Source: Acheta domesticus
Lineage: Eukaryota > Arthropoda > Insecta > Orthoptera > Gryllidae
Assembly (NCBI GenBank): GCA_031308135.1
Contig: JAHLJT010008756.1
Span: forward strand, 105,489,271-105,553,270
DNA: 64,000 bases
Direction: 5' to 3'
Shown here: positions 22,152 through 33,207 of the stretch, piece by piece
Numbering within the stretch: the stretch's first letter is position 1
Layout of the letters: each line of letters begins with the position of its first letter
Made by a program: the position numbers and the translations under genes
The notes under the pieces: generated by a model
Told to the model about the DNA's origin: nothing
Seen by the model: the letters and a program-made list of their open reading frames with translations, nothing else
The model's database searches: none

Positions 22152-22907
22152 GTCTCACCAACTGTGGGCCACCCCTATAACTCCTAAACGACTTCCGATA
22201 TTAAAATACAGTTTTCGCTCAACAATGTGGAGTCATGGAGCAAGTGAAATGGTGTACAGATATTGTTTGAAATACTTTTAGTTTTGGAGAAATTAAATCC
22301 ACTTTGATTTTTTTAAATCGAACCATATATTTTTCTTACTAGCAATAGATAAATCATAAAAAGGGGAATGCAATGATGTAACATATGTTCATATTTTGAT
22401 AGTATTTTGTGTAATAAATTATACTTTCTGGCAAGAGATTGTAAATGAAACCTGCACTTTTTGCTGTAGCTGCTTGTCGCTATTGTCACTTTTGGTAAAG
22501 GCCTTCGCGGCCTCTCCTCGAAAAGAGCCGGCGCCGGGAATACAACCTTCCTGAATGGCAACAGTTGCAAGAATTGACTCAGGAAATCTCGTGCATTTAA
22601 TTTAAAATCACTTGTCAGAAAGTATAATTTTGTGCCCAAAATACTATTAAAACAATAACATGTTACGTCATTGCACTCGTCTACTTATGATCTACCTCTC
22701 GCTAGTGAGAAAAAATCATGGTTCCATTTAAAAAATGAAAGATGATTAATTTTCTCGAAAACTAAAAATTTTTCGGACAATATCCTCACGGTACATTACT
22801 TGCCTTATGATTCCGCATTGTTGGGCGAAAACTACATTTCTATATCGGGAACCGTTTAGAAGTTACGGGGGAGGCCCATAGTTGGTGGGACTGCCTGTAT
22901 GCCAAAC
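22152..22907. mobile_element. Long-TIR nonautonomous DNA element
   Basis: The ends are inverted repeats of about 150 bases with roughly 75-80% identity by eye. At the left are GTCTCACCAACTGTGGGCC, CCTAAACGACTTCCGATAT and GTTTTCGCTCAACAATG; at the right are CATTGTTGGGCGAAAAC, ATATCGGGAACCGTTTAG and GGCCCATAGTTGGTGGGAC. The roughly 450-base centre has no transposase; the minus-strand frame 22313-22639 shows no motif. No clear target-site duplication could be fixed. The superfamily is unknown. Confidence 0.7.
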
Positions 22908-22948
22908 CTCGCAATTGTTGGAGCGTTTTCGTTGTCACATAAAAAGAA

Positions 22949-23606
22949 ACTAGTGTTGCAACAGAATGTCACAGAGTTTCTCGTACTAGATCTCTTCTGA
23001 TTTCTTTAATCTAGACTAGTTTTTTGGTTTTACATCACCTACATTCGAGCTGTCATCCATGGCTGACATTATTTTATTTAACATTTTCTCAATTTTTCAG
23101 GCCATTTAAAATAGAAAAATGTGATATTAAGAATATTACATAAGTTAAACCTAATTCTATATCATAATTTTCGATTAAAATTTTGATCCGTTTTTGAGAA
23201 AATTTTGAAAATGTTCGGAGGCTTCATGTAAAGTACCCCCAAAAATTAATGAATGCTTTTCAAAATCGCAGGGCAACGCAAGCCAAATGGACAGGGGTTT
23301 CTTCAATTTGGAAAAATGCTACCCATGGCTTAGGCGCTAGTGTTGTTCACATACACCGGACAGACGGACGTTTTGCCGTCAATTGGTTTTTCGGTATCAA
23401 GGACCCACAACACATGTATTCTGGATAAACAACGTGTTAGAGGATTTTTTCTTAATTTAGCTCAGGATTTATCCACTTTTTCGTGATCGTGGCCTAAAAA
23501 TGACTTTTTTTCCAGAAAATTTGCCGTTTTTTCGTGCAGCATTACATAACTTTCCCTACACTACATATATAATTTGTATATACGTACGTATACGGGAAAG
23601 TAAAAA
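22949..23606 (+). mobile_element. H-family compact complete copy
   Basis: Both ends are present within about 660 bases. The left end is ACTAGTGTTGCAACAGAATG with AGAGTTTCTCGTACTAG. A short AT-rich body follows, then GGCGCTAGTGTTG and GACAGACGGACG near 23330-23370, then GCAGCATTACATAACTTTCCC, and a terminal hairpin closing with GTATACGGGAAAGTAAAAA. This is the best small example of the family's architecture in the window. Confidence 0.7.
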
Positions 23607-24212
23607 TAATAAAAAAAGGAGAAAAGAAATAACATAGTGATGAAAATGAAAAGGATTCACGACAAGGAAACCCAGCCACATACAAAGAGAAAAAACAAAA
23701 ACATCCTGGAAACCGTAGTTGGGAATATAAACTTTGTTGATGCATTCTTTATTGGAGAAAATAAAACAGGAAGAATAATGAGATAAAATGTCAATCACGG
23801 AGAACAAGAATAAATCAAAAGATGAAGACACTTATATAGAAAATGTTCTCACAAGACAGGAAAGAGTGATCTATGCTGCACTCTGGCAAGTAGCAATACA
23901 AGAAAGAGAAGAGGGGGAAATAATGAAGATCGGCTATAAAAAATAGAAATATATGTAAAATGGGAGTATTGGACAACACCATGAAAAAAAACTCAAAAAA
24001 TTAAGAAAAAGTTCATGGACAAAAAGCATCAACGCTAAACAACACACGACTGCATCCAAGACACCATATAATAAAGAACAATACGTGAAAAAAACAAAAG
24101 AGAAACAATCAAAGATATGTATTACAATAGCAATGTCAGGACATTGCTGTGTGGGGAGAGAAAAATGGAACTCATTCACGCTTCGTATATACGTATGTAT
24201 ACGGGAAAGTAA
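23607..24212 (+). mobile_element. Second H-type terminus in tandem
   Basis: Directly after the compact copy, about 580 bases of A/G-rich sequence run to another terminus, TATATACGTATGTATACGGG then AAAGTAAAAA at about 24188-24212. The middle resembles neither the standard H body nor a gene. It could be a divergent H subfamily or unrelated DNA captured between two ends. Confidence 0.4.
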
Positions 24213-25789
24213 AAATCCACTAATTTACAAAATTATACTTTTGTCTTGACAATGTTATGCATGAAACGGGCAAAATTCGTGATAGCGAACAAGGAATTCT
24301 AAAAAAATTGTAATTGACGTGCGGCATTGAAATAACACGATTTTATTGTAGTAAAATAAATAACACGATTTTAAATCGGAAACATAATGAATTTTAAAAT
24401 ATTGTACTGTTATTTTCTTTTTTCCACAAACAAAACTGTTTGTATGTCTTAGAATACAAAAAGGACAATGGAATTGCGGTCTTAATACTTCGGATACCTC
24501 GAAGTTACATACTTCGGAAAGAGAGTCTTTTAGTAATCTTGTAATCGTACGTCGTAAGGAATCTTGCAGAATTTTAGCGATATATCGACAAGAAATAGGA
24601 CGTTTTTTGTGTCTGTGAGTAATTCACTAAAACCTGTCTTGACTTTTCCTCTTTTGCCTTGATATGAGTTATATTCCTACTATGTATATTGTTTGTCTCC
24701 TTACTTAGAAAGAAACAAAATAATTTCTATTAATTTCAAAATAATTTCTATATAATGCATGCACTGTCTCACAAACGCTTTTCATAGAGAATGTGAATAA
24801 AGATGATAGGAATTGCTGGTGATCAACAATTACAATTATTCTTACTGTGTCAATACTTCGAATTTGCAATCTCTACTTTGAAATTAACAAGTTTTCCAGA
24901 AGGTAGTTCTGATGAATATTTATGGGACATCTTTTAGTTGTATGTTGAAATTTCATAGCTTTAAAGTAAAATAAAATAAATTTCAAAATTCAATTTGTCG
25001 AAAAAAGTTTTGAAGGTGGAAATGTTTTTGGACATTGATTTCAGATGTATGCAGAAATATATTTTGTGTCTTCTATTTTTTAAAAGACAACAAAGATAAT
25101 ACAGATTTTGAGTAAAAAAATGAATAGAAATTTTTTTGATATCCAGCAAATATTTTTACCAAAAATTAACACAAAATGACTGCTTCCACTTATACACCGG
25201 GCGACAATGTTAGTGATATATCTTTGCTTGATTCGATATTATAGTTCAGAAAAGAGTTGAATAAAATCATCTTTCTTTAGAGGGATTATCGATTTTCTCT
25301 CATAAGCCTCAAGCTAGCACTGACTTGCCAATTTTCCTGGGGAAGCACTTTCGACTCCGGGTGAAATCAGATAAGGGGCTATACAGCGTTGCCAAGGAAA
25401 AATCAATATTTTCACTCACGCCAGAGCAAACTGAAATATTCGTATTTCCTATTCATTCTTCTATTCATTCATTCTCAAATAGCAAAGCCACATAAGAGTT
25501 AATTATCTCATTAGTGAAAGACCTGTCTACTTCAGAGACGCTAAAATTTTGCTTTTTAGAAATAAAAAGTTTAATACTCGCAGTATCGCAGTTTGAAATT
25601 ACAGCAACTCGCTATTTTTCCAGCTTTACTTGTTATATAAATTCCTATTTCTGAGATAAAAGCTAACTTTTCTAGTCATACTCCAAAATAGCACTATTTT
25701 CTCGTATTTGTTAGTCTCTTAATACTTTTAGTCTGAATTAGCTTTTCGTTTTTTTTTTCACCCTCTTCACAGCAACTGTTTATTGGTGC
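24213..25789. other. No gene recognised
   Basis: About 1.6 kb of AT-rich sequence without recognisable coding or repeat features. Confidence 0.4.
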
Positions 25790-26390
25790 CTGTAACATAT
25801 TTTTACTTTTTCATACTTACTTCGTTACATGAGAAAGTTTTGTAATCGTATGCCGGTGAATTTTCATCAAAAAACTCTTATTGCCAAGTCCTGTTAACGA
25901 AAAACTGAGTAAATCGTGTTTGTTTACGAGAATATAGCAAATTATTTCTTCTAACACGTTGTGTAAGGGAACGTCCATAAATTACGAAACGGTAAAGGGG
26001 GAGGGGGTCTGAGCCTGTGTTACTCTGCGTTACATGGGGGTAAGGGGATATTAATTGTTACGTAACATAATTTTTTTTTAATTTTTCAATATTTGCTGAA
26101 ATGATTCCTTTTTTGAGTCCTGTATTAAAACATTAAAATATTAACACATATAACAATTAAAATTAATTTCGACGGCAAAATGTCAGTCTGTCTGTGTGTC
26201 TGTCCGTTCGTCCATCTTGGTTAATGCTAGCGCCTAAACTGTACTTCCGATTTTCTTCAAAATTGATATTCCTCGATCGATTTAAATGATTTCGAGGCCC
26301 TCTGAGTTTGCCAGAAACATTTTGATTTTGGAAGTTCTTTGTAAATATTTTAAAATTTTCTCAAAATGACTCCAAAAATTTTGATTAAAC
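25790..26390 (-). mobile_element. H-family copy (reverse) with MITE-like insertion
   Basis: The segment starts with a reverse right end (TTTTTACTTTTTCATACTTA, GAGAAAGTTTTGTAATCGTA). The diagnostic box follows in reverse (GTCTGTGTGTCTGTCCGTTC, GCTAGCGCCTAAACTG) at about 26180-26240. Between them, around 25975-26075, lies a block with GTCCATAAATTACG and GGGGGAGGGGGTC ending in a GTTACGTAAC palindrome. That block resembles terminal parts of small DNA transposons I have seen in insects, so it is probably a nested MITE. Confidence 0.5.
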
Positions 26391-27974
26391 TTTGGCCTCG
26401 AATAGCGTAAAGAACGCCTAAGTGAAGAATATTAAATTAAAATTAAGTTCATTTCATTTTACTCAGTGAATATAGCACTATCCATGCAAAACATTAAAGA
26501 ACACAATATTGATGCAGTTTTGAGAAAATCTTAAATTTAATATTATTTAATGTCGCTCATATTTCAATCAAGATTGTGCAAAAACAAGTAATATATTCAG
26601 AAAAGTTTACATGATATTTTGTAAAGAACTAATTGTCAAGAACTAATTTCACGTGAAGAAAAAATCGCGTCAACTAAATCTCTACAATATTTAAAGAATT
26701 ATTTTGAAATTGCAGGATCTCGAGTCGGGCCACATCAATAATGCAATGTTTTTAGCAAACATTCTACGAATAGTTTAGGCACTAGTGTGTTCACAGAACG
26801 ACAAGTGGACCGATGGACGGACGTTTCCAGAAAAAAACAGTTTTCGTATCAGATGACCCCAAAACGCGCACTTCCATTGGAATCTCGAAATTGATTGTAA
26901 TATTCTGAGCGAATGAATAGGAACGATGAAAGACGTCTCATAGAGGAAATCTCAAATTAATTTTTGTATTTTAAAATTATTTCTCGTCTGCAAATTTATA
27001 ATCAGTTCATTTTTGAACATTCATCAAATGGCATACTGTACAACAAAGTATCAGAAATAAATCACTACTATTACATTTTTTGTAGGTTTCATAAGTATTT
27101 TTTTTCGTGTGCGCCTGCGTATTTCTTCTAATATATTTGGCTTCTTGTGGTGATATGGTCATCCAGTGGAATTATGCCAACGTCTCTGTATAAAGTCCTG
27201 TTTGTCACGAACTATGTTTTAGTTTTGAATCTACGAAAAATATTCAATATACGAGTAGTTATTACTTCTCTGTGGTGTCGTATTAATCCATTCGCGTTCC
27301 ATAGTATAATTTTATGACTTAACAGCGATTCTATTCGTTATAATTTCTGTTTTAGAATGTTTTGATATCTTCGGAAGGAATTTTCGATTTCTTGACACAT
27401 GTCTATTTGGACAGAAATGAGACTATACGGAAGTGGGGTGTATCGGATTATTGAATATGTGAAAAGGTGGGCAATAAATGATATTTTTCTGTGAATGAGT
27501 GTGCTTCTTTAAGTTGGGGAATTTTCTGAGTTTAAAAATGGTATTGTTTGAGTGGAAGTAGAAGTCGTCACTATACATTTTATATGTGAATTATTTTCAA
27601 TGCATGTGTAGAACTTCATTTAATTCCGATATTCGTAAGATTTTTCACAAATGTTGATGATATACTGATATTTGTCACATTTTTCGTTTACTTTTCATAG
27701 CGATAAATTCAGGTCGCTATATTTCGTTCATTAAACTCCAAAATATCCAAGCAGTCATTTCAAATTCAATAAAACTCAATTCAATAATATAATAACACTT
27801 CACATGATTCTCTACAAACGATTAAAATGAGATGTGAAAATGCCGTGGCCGAAAGGATACATGAAAATGACTGACGATGAATGACTACATTAAAAACAGG
27901 ATTTTAAGGAGGATCATACCAAGCGCTCAATGCCCCAGAAGGGCTTGTAGATGCGTTACGAACGCAAAACAAAT
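26391..27974. other. Mostly unrecognised; H-family remnant at about 26700-26860
   Basis: A short forward remnant of the H diagnostic box (TTAGGCACTAGTGTG, CGATGGACGGACG) lies at about 26778-26825. No gene or other repeat was recognised in the rest. Confidence 0.4.
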
Positions 27975-28175
27975 TTAAAAGAAACTTATTTATCCTAAAT
28001 ATGGATATTATTAGTTTAAGTAACAGTATTAATGTTAGCTTTTATGAGACACGGGCTGCATCTAAACAATAAATTAAAGAAATTGTGGATGTTATTACTA
28101 TTATAAGGTAGTAGCTTCGCTGTTGAAATGACTGATTCTTTCATATGCTCTGAGAATTTGTGCGTTCCCATAAGA

Positions 28176-29054
28176 CAGGCCTGTCCAAAACCGTGCTTCG
28201 GTGCAATTTTGCTCCGCCCGTGCCCCACGCAGCGCGCCGGCGCAAGTTAGTCACCGGGGGAGTGGGGCATTCCTTCAGTCTGTGCGATAAGAAAACGGAC
28301 AACCTGCTGCTGGCTAGCTGCTGCGCTTTATCTCAATGGCGACATCGAAGAATATTGACATTTTCTTTCATAGTGGTTCTACAGGACTTATTTTCTGACC
28401 ATCCATCTAAAAGACAGAAAGATTTCGAACGGCGAACTCTTTGGAGTATTATGAATATTTTCCACATATAAGTTCTCAAAACTACTTATGAAAGCAGCCA
28501 AAGTAATTTCTATGTTTGGGTCCACGTGTGTAAATGAGAGCTTCTTTTCATAAGCAGTTAACAAAATCGAAGTTTCGAGGGTGTTTGAGCGACGAGAGAC
28601 TTCGCAATTCCTTGCGTTTGATGGCGACAAGGAATTGTGTGACCCACAGCGAACGAATTGTAAACAAAAAATCCACAATTAAAATTGTTACAATGAAATT
28701 GCTTTTATTTGTTTTAACTGAACATACTTATCCAGGATATTTCTTTTTGCTCCTTAATTATGTTTCAAACTAGAAAATAGCGAGGAAACGTACTGAAATA
28801 AAATTAAATTAAAATCCTATTTGATTTTACATGAACTAGGCCCGAAATAAAACATTGTCGTGTTTGATCTATTCGAAACGAGCTAGTGTGGCCGGTCCGC
28901 GAGAAACGTTTTACGGTAGGAGTGAGTAATTGGCAGCCGGGGGACTCCCGTTGGGCGGTGGCGTGAACAACCGGACCGAAGCGCGCTTCGTCATCTGTCG
29001 AAGCGAACTTGGTGCTCCTGAGCATGAGCGGAGCAGAAATCTTGGAGAGGCCTG
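28176..29054. mobile_element. hAT transposon insertion, decayed
   Basis: The 879-bp insert begins CAGGCCTGTCCAAAACC and ends in the imperfect complement (CAGGCCTCTCCAAGATT read from the right), in the style of Charlie/ZBED-type hAT ends. It is flanked by the 8-bp duplication CCATAAGA (28168-28175) and CCAAAAGA (29055-29062), one mismatch, as expected for hAT. The other inverted arm has the unfilled site TCTTATGA (21120-21127, i.e. TCATAAGA reversed). It carries a transposase relic and cannot be autonomous. Confidence 0.9.
28490..28680 (+). pseudogene. hAT transposase dimerisation-domain relic
   Basis: Two frames together resemble the C-terminal hAT dimerisation region. MFGSTCVNESFFS appears first, then a stop and frame change, then KQLTKSKFRGCLSDERLRNS and a following LRLMATR segment. 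The pattern FGST.V.E..FS ... KSK.R..L.DE.L...LR matches GTF2IRD2/ZBED5-like hAT proteins as I know them. The upstream catalytic region is lost. Confidence 0.7.
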
Positions 29055-29982
29055 CCAAAAGATGACCTTCTTGGCATTTACGTATTTAGGGAACATTTGT
29101 AACAACTCATGTTTCCATGATTTTGACTTGCAAAGCAATCGACTTGCGTTCTGAAGGTATACCATTCTGGTGTCAGGGTCGCATGAGAAAAGAGTGTCGC
29201 TCAATACACGTTGCATTTGGAAAACGGCTTGAAGGGTAGATTTGTGAGAGAACTGCCATTGTCTTCCAAAGAAATGGGAGTTGTCATGACATGCTAAATT
29301 CTTAGAAACAATTACATATCTCGAAAACGAAAGGCGGTAGCGCCGATTGGATTGCGGAATTTTGCATCTCCCTCAAAGGCAGTTTAGAAAAGACAATAAA
29401 ATAATTTCGCAAAATTTGTAAATTTATGAACAATTTCCAAATTTTGCAGTTCTGAAGAGGAAAGGGGTCCCTTATATTCCAGAACCGAAAACTGCAAATT
29501 AACAATTTTTCAACAATTAACAATTTTATAAACAATTCCGCAACGTGCGCTGCACGGAGGAAGTGGCCTCAAATTGTCTTTGAGGTGAATATTGCAAAAT
29601 AACAATTTTGACAAGCGATGCAAAATTATTACTGAATACCTAGTTTAATTATTGCAAAAACCTTAAATTTCGTAAACACTGATATTTGAACACTATTACT
29701 TCGCCAAAACTTCCAACTCCCAATTATTTTTCCGATCCTGGAGCCGCCTTCGCACACTTCATTTCTTCGTCTCGGATCCGTAATATTCATTCACGTACTT
29801 AAGTTGTTTTGTGTTAAAAGAGGGGATATTCAATTGATTTTTTTGCAAGTAAATCAGAATTAAAAATTTCCAAATTTCCTTTTCAAATCCACTAATTCTA
29901 CTGCATGTGCTGAACTTTTTAAGTCGTATTGTATGATATTATCTTTATTGATATTATCTTATATTGATATTATCTTATATTT

Positions 29983-30241
29983 CTTGTAGACGATCGAATG
30001 GCTTGCATGACGACGCGATGGAGACTATCCCCGCCCCTGTGCCTTCTACGCTAAAACTCTCAATCATTCGGATAAACACGCGTATCATAGAGAACGTTCA
30101 AACTAGAGATCATGATTGCGGGAAATCTAGCCTATCAGCTTCTCAGTCGTTGGCAGTTGGTTCCGAGTGTTCTTTTGTAATAGTTAACTATGAAAGAACC
30201 AGATGGCGTTATCGTTCGTACAGTGTGCCAGAATGCGCATA
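29983..30241 (+). pseudogene. Truncated partner of the left-arm open frame
   Basis: This is the same frame as 19792-20217, preceded by a similar acceptor-like TTATATTTCTTGTAG, with nearly identical residues (SIIRINTRIIENVQTRDHDC and ERTRWRYRSYSVPECA). It stops at a TAA where the left arm keeps reading. Similarity between the arms ends about 50 bases later. Confidence 0.35.
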
Positions 30242-30290
30242 AAGACGGGCACTTCTGAATTTGGCCGTTACCCATTCTATGTGTCGGCAA

Positions 30291-31069
30291 CTGTACATAT
30301 GGTCAGTTAGTACCTCACTGCCCAGTTCAGGATCATTTACTTGTGGCACACTTGCATACTGGCGTGAACTGACATTTAAAACAGTTGTTTCATCCTGTGG
30401 AACCCAATTTGCAAAGTTAAATTGTTATTGCACTTCTTGAAAAGAAAAAGAATTTTGGATCGTAAGCAGTGAACAAATATCCACAAAATCCCAAAATAAT
30501 TACGCTGTAGCACCACAAACGGCAAACAGCATGCAAAGCTACATACAGGACCCATATAGCACGAGCTGCCGGTGACCCAAAGTCACGTGACTTACGACCA
30601 CCTCAAGTTAAAACCTGCGCAGTAGGCTCACGCGCACTCTAGTTGTATATCTCCTCTATGATTATTTCTTTCTCGAGCTTTCAAAGCATTTGCTTCAAAC
30701 AGTATGAATAAACGACGTGAGTAATTACTCTTATTTTGAGCAAATTCTCCATTGGTGAGTAACTGCTCGGCCGATGAGCAATTGCTTACTTTTCGTATGG
30801 ATAAAATCGAGAATTTGCTTCTAGTGCGAAGCATTTACTTCGAATTGTCGGAACAACCTCTTTAGGTGACTCAAATCGTATTGAATGGATACAAGAGAGG
30901 TTATACACGACTGTTGTATGCTGGTTGTGGGGTTTTAGGTAGTGAGTGAATGAATGATGGAAGATTTCCTACGATTTCGCCAACTATGCACGACTACTGT
31001 ACCACTTAACCTAACACGGTCGACATCAACAGGAACAAGCCCGCATCGCCATGATGGAAAGGCCACGCA
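30291..31069. other. Little recognised; inverted partner repeat at 30555-30665
   Basis: The segment with CCCAAAGTCACGTGACTT, CTGCGCAG and CTCTAGTTGTATATCTCCTC is the inverted partner of 18340-18440. No gene was seen elsewhere in the stretch. Confidence 0.45.
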
Positions 31070-31071
31070 AA

Positions 31072-31102
<31 letters not shown>

Positions 31103-31132
31103 ATGAATAAATAAATAAATAATAAATAAAAA
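31070..31132. repeat. (AAAT)n microsatellite
   Basis: About fifteen tetramer copies (AAAT/AATA) with two interruptions. No element boundary is clear. Confidence 0.85.
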
Positions 31133-31474
31133 GGACTCACTGGTTTGATGTTGCATCAAGTACGTTCAAATGTGATATATCATGGAAGATGTTTCAGAAC
31201 ACATTTGATTCTCAAGAAAACAGCATTCACACAATGGAAATAAACACAGTTCTATGAATGAATTTTAATATTTGGCCTTAACCTCATTCTTACAAATTGA
31301 TTGTATTACTGGTGGTAGAGGGGAACAGAAGAATGTTTTGCTCGTTAATGGATTACCTTGAATTAACTAAAGCCCTTCTATCAAACATTTCTTCTCACAG
31401 GAGGGGTGCATTGAAAGAATCAAACAAAACCAAAATTAAATTTAAACAAAAACCAACAAACAAATAAATAAATA
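31133..31474. other. No gene recognised
   Basis: AT-rich sequence between the microsatellite and the tandem MITE pair. Confidence 0.4.
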
Positions 31475-31490
31475 ATAAACGGTAAATTTC

Positions 31491-31927
31491 AAGGACAGGG
31501 TTCGGCTCCTATTGACGCGCACGATTCGGTTCCGAATGAGTCACTCGCGGCGCCGCCACAGTGTGCCCGGCCACACGGCCACGTGGCCAACGCACTTTCG
31601 TGTGGAATCGTGACGCTTCGCTACCCGTGTCCAAGTTGAGGACGAGGCTCGGGCCTTCGGCCCTCGCGTTAACATAAAACATCCTTGAGTCTGTCCAACG
31701 CATAATTACCAACGCATTTTATGCAAATACTCACCTTAAATGTTTACGCAAATCCGCGAAAAATAAACCATTGTAATTCTCCATTACACATTCGCACCAC
31801 ACCGCACAATGCACAATGCAAGCACAAAGCAATACAAAGGCATCTTCCCGCTCCCTGAGTGATCCGTTCTCGTGGTCCGCGCGAGTGAACCGTGCGCCGT
31901 TGTTTTAGTGAGCCGAACCCTGTCCTT
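31491..31927. mobile_element. TIR MITE, tandem copy 1
   Basis: Perfect 18-base terminal inverted repeats AAGGACAGGGTTCGGCTC (31491) and GAGCCGAACCCTGTCCTT (to 31927) bound 437 bases without a transposase. Flanks on both sides are AAAT-type repeats. The adjacent copy at 31987 is nearly identical. Confidence 0.85.
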
Positions 31928-31986
31928 AAAATCAGCCAAATAAATAAATAAATAAACAAATAAATAAATAATAAACGGTAAATTTC

Positions 31987-32446
31987 AAGGACAGGGTTCG
32001 GCTCCTATTGACGCGCACGATTCGGTTCCGAATGAGTCACTCGCGGCGCCGCCACAGTGTGCCCGGCCACACGGCCACGTGTGGAATCGTGTGGAATCGT
32101 GACGCTTTTCGCACTTTCGTGTGGAATCGTGACGCTTCGCTACCCGTGTCCAAGTTGAGGACGAGGCTCGGGCCTTCGGCCCTCGCGTTAACATAAAACA
32201 TCCTTGAGTCTGTCCAACGCATAATTACCAACGCATTTTATGCAAATACTCACCTTAAATGTTTACGCAAATCCGCGAAAAATAAACCATTGTAATTCTC
32301 CATTACACATTCGCACCACACCGCACAATGCACAATGCAAGCACAAAGCAATACAAAGGCATCTTCCCGCTCCCTGAGTGATCCGTTCTCGTGGTCCGCG
32401 CGAGTGAACCGTGCGCCGTTGTTTTAGTGAGCCGAACCCTGTCCTT
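31987..32446. mobile_element. TIR MITE, tandem copy 2
   Basis: Same ends and interior as copy 1, with a 23-base gain near 32085-32115 where GTGTGGAATCGTG is locally repeated. The linker between copies (ATCAGCC, AAAT repeats, then ATAAACGGTAAATTTC) recurs in part on both outer flanks. Unequal exchange between AAAT runs therefore explains the duplication better than two insertions. The copies are offset by 496 bp before the gain and 519 bp after it. Confidence 0.85.
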
Positions 32447-32496
32447 AAAATCAGCCAAATAAATAAATAAATAAACAAATAAATAAATAAAACACA

Positions 32497-33075
32497 AATA
32501 AATAGTCTTTATTTGTGGCGAGGCTCAGGCCATTTAGCCTGCTCTTCCGCATAACCACTTTCAAAATTTTATTACATTAGTGCATACTAGAAGGAGGTCA
32601 TTCAATGAAAAATACGTACGCAATTTGAGTGAAAATTTTCTCACAAAGAAGACAGCAATGAAAGCGAGGGAGGAAAGAAATGGTGGAGGAATGCTGTCAC
32701 AGCATTTGTATGTTTAAAGTTATCAATTGCAAGTTAGGGATGTAACTTGCTACGGAGTATTTACTCATTTTTATTCATACTCCCCGTATCAAGCAGTGCT
32801 TGCGATCATGCGACTTCTAGCGCCACAACGGAGAAAGACGCCAAATGCCGTGTGATAGTCCATCGTGGCCATAGGGACTAGAGGGGCAGAGTTAGAAAAA
32901 TCGCACTTATATAGCTTACGTTACCTTAAAGTACGCACTAAATTTCCAATGTGGCGACTGAACCTACTTCCGGTCAGAACAACCAACTTTTGAAACTATA
33001 TGAATCCGACCGCCCTCCGGTTGGTAGAATTCATACAGCTGCTGATTGTTGTCCTCGTCTGTCAGGGTCAGGCTC
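32497..33075. other. Mostly unrecognised; foldback MITE fragment at about 32793-32880
   Basis: GATCATGCGACTTCTAGC, AATGCCGTGTGATAGTCC and ATCGTGGCCATAGGG match part of the foldback MITE family (17389, 51189) with only one arm present. The remainder is not recognised. Confidence 0.4.
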
Positions 33076-33150
33076 TCTGCAGTGGAAGTCTTTTACTTTC
33101 CCGTATACGTTCCCTTTTTACTTTCCCGTTTACTTTCCCGTATATGTGAC
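33076..33150 (-). mobile_element. H-family right end (reverse), triplicated
   Basis: TTTTACTTTCCCGTATACG starts a reverse-orientation H end. The motif TTTACTTTCCCGT then occurs twice more within 50 bases, the last followed by ATATGTGAC. The continuation of the H element appears only at 38262, beyond the R2-like element. Confidence 0.6.
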
Positions 33151-33207
33151 CTAGTAGTCACTAGCGCTGTGCACTTGCAATCCCGAAAGTCGCACATCAT
33201 TTATCAC

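Larger units (their letters stand above)
27975..30290. repeat. Right arm of large inverted duplication
   Basis: This is the reverse complement of 19915-21325, interrupted by the hAT insertion at 28176-29054. Without the insertion the arm is about 1.43 kb, against 1.41 kb for the left arm. Sequence match resumes on both sides of the insertion at the same point of the left arm (21120-21127). Confidence 0.85.

Noticed and set aside
28016..28228. Minus-strand frame across the hAT edge
   Set aside because: It crosses the target duplication and terminal repeat, so it is a chance frame.
31070..31132. Telomeric or CRISPR-like repeat array
   Set aside because: It is a simple AAAT microsatellite; no TTAGG or spaced repeats were found in the window.
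31509..32497. Paired identical open frames at 31509-31959 and 32037-32497
   Set aside because: They are duplicated only because the MITE is duplicated; they include terminal repeats and AAAT-derived residues and no domain.
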